A stretch of DNA of 64,000 nt from Cordylochernes scorpioides (lineage: Eukaryota; Arthropoda; Arachnida; Pseudoscorpiones; Chernetidae), in NCBI GenBank assembly GCA_030710605.1, contig CP092863.1, positions 62,890,508 through 62,954,507 of the forward strand, read 5' to 3'. Below, piece after piece: positions 60,735 to 64,000 of this stretch. Each line of letters starts with the position of its first letter. Position 1 is the first letter of the stretch. Made by a program: the position numbers and the translations under genes. The notes beneath the pieces are model-generated. The model did not search any database and was not told where the DNA came from. It was given only the letters and a program-made list of their open reading frames with translations.

Positions 60735-63493
60735 TTAACCCGGCAGCGGTCGCAATGGGTAAAAATTACCCAGAAGGAACTTTTCGAAAATATTTCTATA
60801 TTAAAAAATATATATATTTAAAATATATTCTCAGTACCTTTCTAAATCTATCTAAAGATTATTATAATAAACCTATAATTTTAATTTTATGACATATATT
60901 CATTTTATTAGCATGTTTGGGTCAATTTTACCCAGTGCGACCTTTTGAGTTCTAGTCATTGGGTAATTTTTACCCAGCGCGACCTTTTAACGCTTTTGGT
61001 TTTGGTTTGCGTAATTAAGTTTCGAGTTACTTTCTGGCTTCTTGTTGTTTGGTTTTGCTGCCCCAAGTGCAATAATTCAATCTGTGTAGAATTGTAGGGT
61101 AGTCGGTTCACAAAACACTGAGCGAAATTCGGTAGAAGAATTCGCTGTGATGATTCTTTGTGGGCTGTTGCAAGGATTTAAATAAGATCACTAAATAGCA
61201 GAAAGGAGGGGGTAAAAATCTCCTTCTAACTAACTTTATTTAATACATATTAAGAGGACAGAGGAAAAACACGCGACTGGTGGGTAGCAAAACCAAGCCG
61301 TGTTCTAATGTTTATGTTGGCGGCTGGCGCCGCCGGCATTGTTTACTGTCACCCAAGCTGTCTGGACGGCGTCCGGAGATCCATTATTCCACACAATCTA
61401 TTCTTCCAACAATAAGGTAGGATTAATATTTTATTTCCTCTTTTTACATTATTTTACATAAAATGCTTTCAAATGCTGATTTTCTCCGTGATGATAATAA
61501 TATTCCAAATCCCGATGATGAGGAATCAGAAACTGATGATCATATAGAAGAGAGGAATTGGAGTACAGACACTGAACAGTATACATTATCAGAAGAAGAA
61601 AACAATGAGGATCCAAGCTTCAATTACTATATAGGAAAGGACCAAAAGACTAAATGGAAGAAAGCTCTTCCCCCAAAAAATGTTCGAACTCGCAGTGAAA
61701 ATATTATCACCCATCTACCAGGGGTAAAGGGTGAAGCAAAAAATGCTAAATCGATATTAGATTGTTGGAATCTCTTTATAGATGACAATATACTTGAATG
61801 CATAGTTACAAATACTAACATTTACATTAGGAATATTCAGCAGAACTATAGCAGAGAATGAGATGCTAATTTGACAAACCTACATGAAATTAAAGCTTTA
61901 TTGGGAATTATTTACTTTCTTGGGGTCATGAAAGCGAATAAAATGAATACAGATGATGCATGGGCAAGAGATAGTACTGGATTTGAATTGTGTAGAATAG
62001 CTATGTCTGAAAACAGATTCCGATTTCTTCTCAGAGTAATTCGTTTTGATGACAAAGCTACAAGAAATGAAAGACTTCGTCAAGATAAATTAGCAGCTGT
62101 GAGATTGATTCTTGATACTTTTGTAAAAAATTGCCAAAAGCATTATTCTCCTTCGGAATATATAACGGTGGATGAAAAGCTTGACGCTTTCAGAGGGAAA
62201 TGCAATTTCAGGCAGTATATTCCGAGTAAACACAATAAATATGGAATAAAATTATTTGCTCTCGTGGATTCAAAAATGTTTTATACTTGTAACTTGGAGA
62301 TTTATTCAGGAAAAAACCCTGAAGGTCCTTACAATGTCAGCAACAGTCCAAGTGACGTTGTGGAACGATTGTGTGAGCCAATCAAGGGAACTGGCCGCAA
62401 TGTAACAATGGATAACTGGTTCACCAGTTATTCTTTAGCTCTAAAACTTTTACAACAATTTAGACTAACAATTGTTGGTACCTTAAAAAGAAATAAAAAG
62501 GAAATCCCCTCAGAGTTTGTCATCAGCAGAGGTAGAAATGTACACACTAGTGTTTTTGGCTTTCAAAGTGAAATGACACTTCTTTCATACAAGCCTAAAG
62601 CGAATAAAGTTGTACTTATGCTTTCAACTCTGCACCACGATGCAAATATAGATGATTCAACGGGAGAATTGAAAAAGCCAGAGATGATAATGTTTTATAA
62701 TATGACAAAGGGTGGTGTAGATATGATGGACGAAATGACAGCTACATATAACTGTGCTAGAAATTCAAGAAGATGGCCCATGGTTATTTTTTATTCACTT
62801 TTAAATATTGGGGCAATAAATTCCCAGATAATTCATTTTGCAAATGGCAACGCATCAAAGGTTAAATCAAGACGTCATTTTTTGAAAACCTTATCCTTAG
62901 ATCTTATTGAAGAGATGGTCAAAGTTCGCACAGTAAGCGGAAGAATGCCATGTGAAATAAAGGAAAAGGCATCCGATATTTTTAATTTGTTAGAGCCTGG
63001 TCCATCTAAAAAGCCAAAAATAGGAGAAAGACCTCTGTGCAAGAAATGCCAGAAAGAAAAAAAGGACAGAAAAACTATTCAACATTGCCAGTACTGTTTT
63101 GCTTTTTTGTGTAAGGAACACTCTGTAATAATTTGTCAAGAATGTCATAAAGGACAAAACAAGTCCTAATTTCTATGAAAGGAAGTGATAACTTTCATAC
63201 ATATTTATATTTTATCACCTATCTTCAATATATATTTTTATTTTCATAAAATAGTCAAATATATCATAAATATTTGATATTTTGATTTGTTATTAATAAA
63301 ATAAATAAAATATGATTTTTATATCTCAGGATTTTATGTAAAGTTATTTAATAGACAAATCATTATTCTAACATAGAAAACAATAAAAATATTCTAAAGA
63401 ATATTTGATTTATTTAGATTTTTAAAAGTGGGTAAATTTTACCCACCGCGACCTTTCAAGGTATAAAAGAGGGCGCGACCGCTGCCGGGTTAA
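60735..63493 (+). mobile_element. piggyBac element, nearly intact
   Basis: 2.76 kb flanked by TTAA (60735-60738 and 63490-63493). Terminal inverted repeats: CCCGGCAGCGGTCGC and GCGACCGCTGCCGGG, perfect over 15 bp. Subterminal motifs 'gggtaa...ttaccca.cgcgacctttt' recur at about 60757, 60920, 60960 and 63430, likely transposase-binding repeats. The host repeat interrupted here is seen uninterrupted (as a diverged copy) at 58915-58990. Confidence 0.95.
61463..63169 (+). pseudogene. piggyBac transposase, one in-frame stop
   Basis: One continuous frame of about 568 codons from ATG 61463, interrupted only by TGA at 61859-61861 (after QQNYSRE). The acidic N-terminus (DDEESETDDHIEERNWSTDT) is typical. 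Catalytic Asp candidates: ITVDEKLDAFRGKCNF, TMDNWFTSYSLA, and GGVDMMDEMTATYN. The C-terminal Cys/His-rich domain (LCKKCQK, CQYCFAFLCKEH, CQECHK) binds DNA in this family. The enzyme excises and inserts at TTAA without a footprint. The stop would need read-through, so this copy is inactive unless the stop is polymorphic. Confidence 0.92.
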
Positions 63494-63501
63494 TACACAA
63501 C

Positions 63502-63565
63502 AGTAGAACAACTTCCATAAGAAGACATGCATGCTTGCATCCTTTACAGGGAGGTTCTACTGTAT
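63502..63565. repeat. P1 half-elements on both sides of piggyBac
   Basis: CAGTAGAACAACTTCCATAAG ... ACAGGGAGGTTCTACTG, an internally deleted P1 copy. The other side of the host repeat (60608-60670) also has P1 blocks. Confidence 0.6.
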
Positions 63566-64000
63566 ATAATTTTCCTATTGTCGTGTCCTCTACCTAACAA
63601 AATAGCAGTTGACGAACACCACACGGTATAAAATATTTATTTCTATAAAATGGGATCCTTTCACTCTCCTCTTACACTCTATATATATATCCAATCATTT
63701 TTACATAATTAATTTTCTATCAGAAAATTAATACATATTTACATATATGCTGCACTTTTTTCTCCAAGAATAAAATCTGCATATAGAATCCTATAAACAC
63801 AATATTAACCTTCTATTATAAGAAATTTGAACTATTTATAATGCATATATGATTCCTTTAAATAAAATAATTAGTCTACTGCTTATTATTGCAATGATAA
63901 AAATATTTATTATAATTTAAAAGAAACAAAGGCATCATAAATAATTCAAAAATATCCTATAAAGTTCAAACTAAATTTTTTTCTTAGGAAACCTAACTCC
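63566..64000. other. AT-rich DNA, no feature
   Basis: (TA)n at about 63681-63692. No coding region. Confidence 0.6.

Overview
The window looks like AT-rich nuclear DNA of an invertebrate animal, most likely an arthropod. The evidence is GT-AG introns of up to several kilobases, animal gene families (SLC25A38, COMMD3, ACF1/BAZ1A) and a very high load of copia, Pao/BEL, mariner, piggyBac, pogo-type, Helitron, LINE and tRNA-SINE sequences. I cannot name the species. Nothing suggests bacterial DNA.

Layout. 1-1.55 kb: an intronless ACF1/BAZ1A-like sequence with one frame break that stops before the PHD and bromodomain part. 3.06-7.01 kb: a complete but defective copia element on the minus strand (two LTRs, AAAGC target duplication) with a LINE tail inserted in one LTR. 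7.8-10.8 kb: short Helitrons, one containing a U6 snRNA copy and others a tRNA-like module, plus a 100-bp minisatellite. 10.95-12 kb: the end of a LINE ORF amplified as an approximately 118-bp tandem array. 12.9-14.9 kb: a decayed LINE. 16.2-16.8 kb: an intact, intronless COMMD3 reading frame. 17.19-28.28 kb: two Pao/BEL elements of one family in opposite orientation, each with its own 5-bp target duplication. Both lack the reverse transcriptase and integrase cores and carry Ser/Pro-rich and acidic coding segments in their place. 28.3-36.5 kb: repeats, an orphan terminal exon, and a full-length but frameshifted DD41D mariner. 36.78-39.25 kb: a 2.5-kb satellite built from two alternating units (29 and 31 bp). 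42.07-56.84 kb: a split gene on the minus strand for the mitochondrial glycine carrier SLC25A38, with eight coding exons recognised and introns full of MITEs. An inverted copy of its last exon start lies at 39.3-39.6 kb. 60.74-63.49 kb: a nearly intact piggyBac element with TTAA duplications and one in-frame stop.

The only clear host genes are SLC25A38 (all three carrier repeats, matching splice phases) and probably COMMD3; the ACF1-like sequence looks like a pseudogene. The rest is mostly nested mobile DNA. For short reference below, MITE families are called P1 (ends CAGTAGAACCTCC), P2 (ends CAGTTAAACCTGTCTATAGC), P3/P4 (ends CAGTCGAACTT / CAGTCGACTCTC), F1 (long foldback with AAGGTAATAAGACC arms) and F2 (foldback with AAGGCATCTCCTTATC arms). 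These names are mine.
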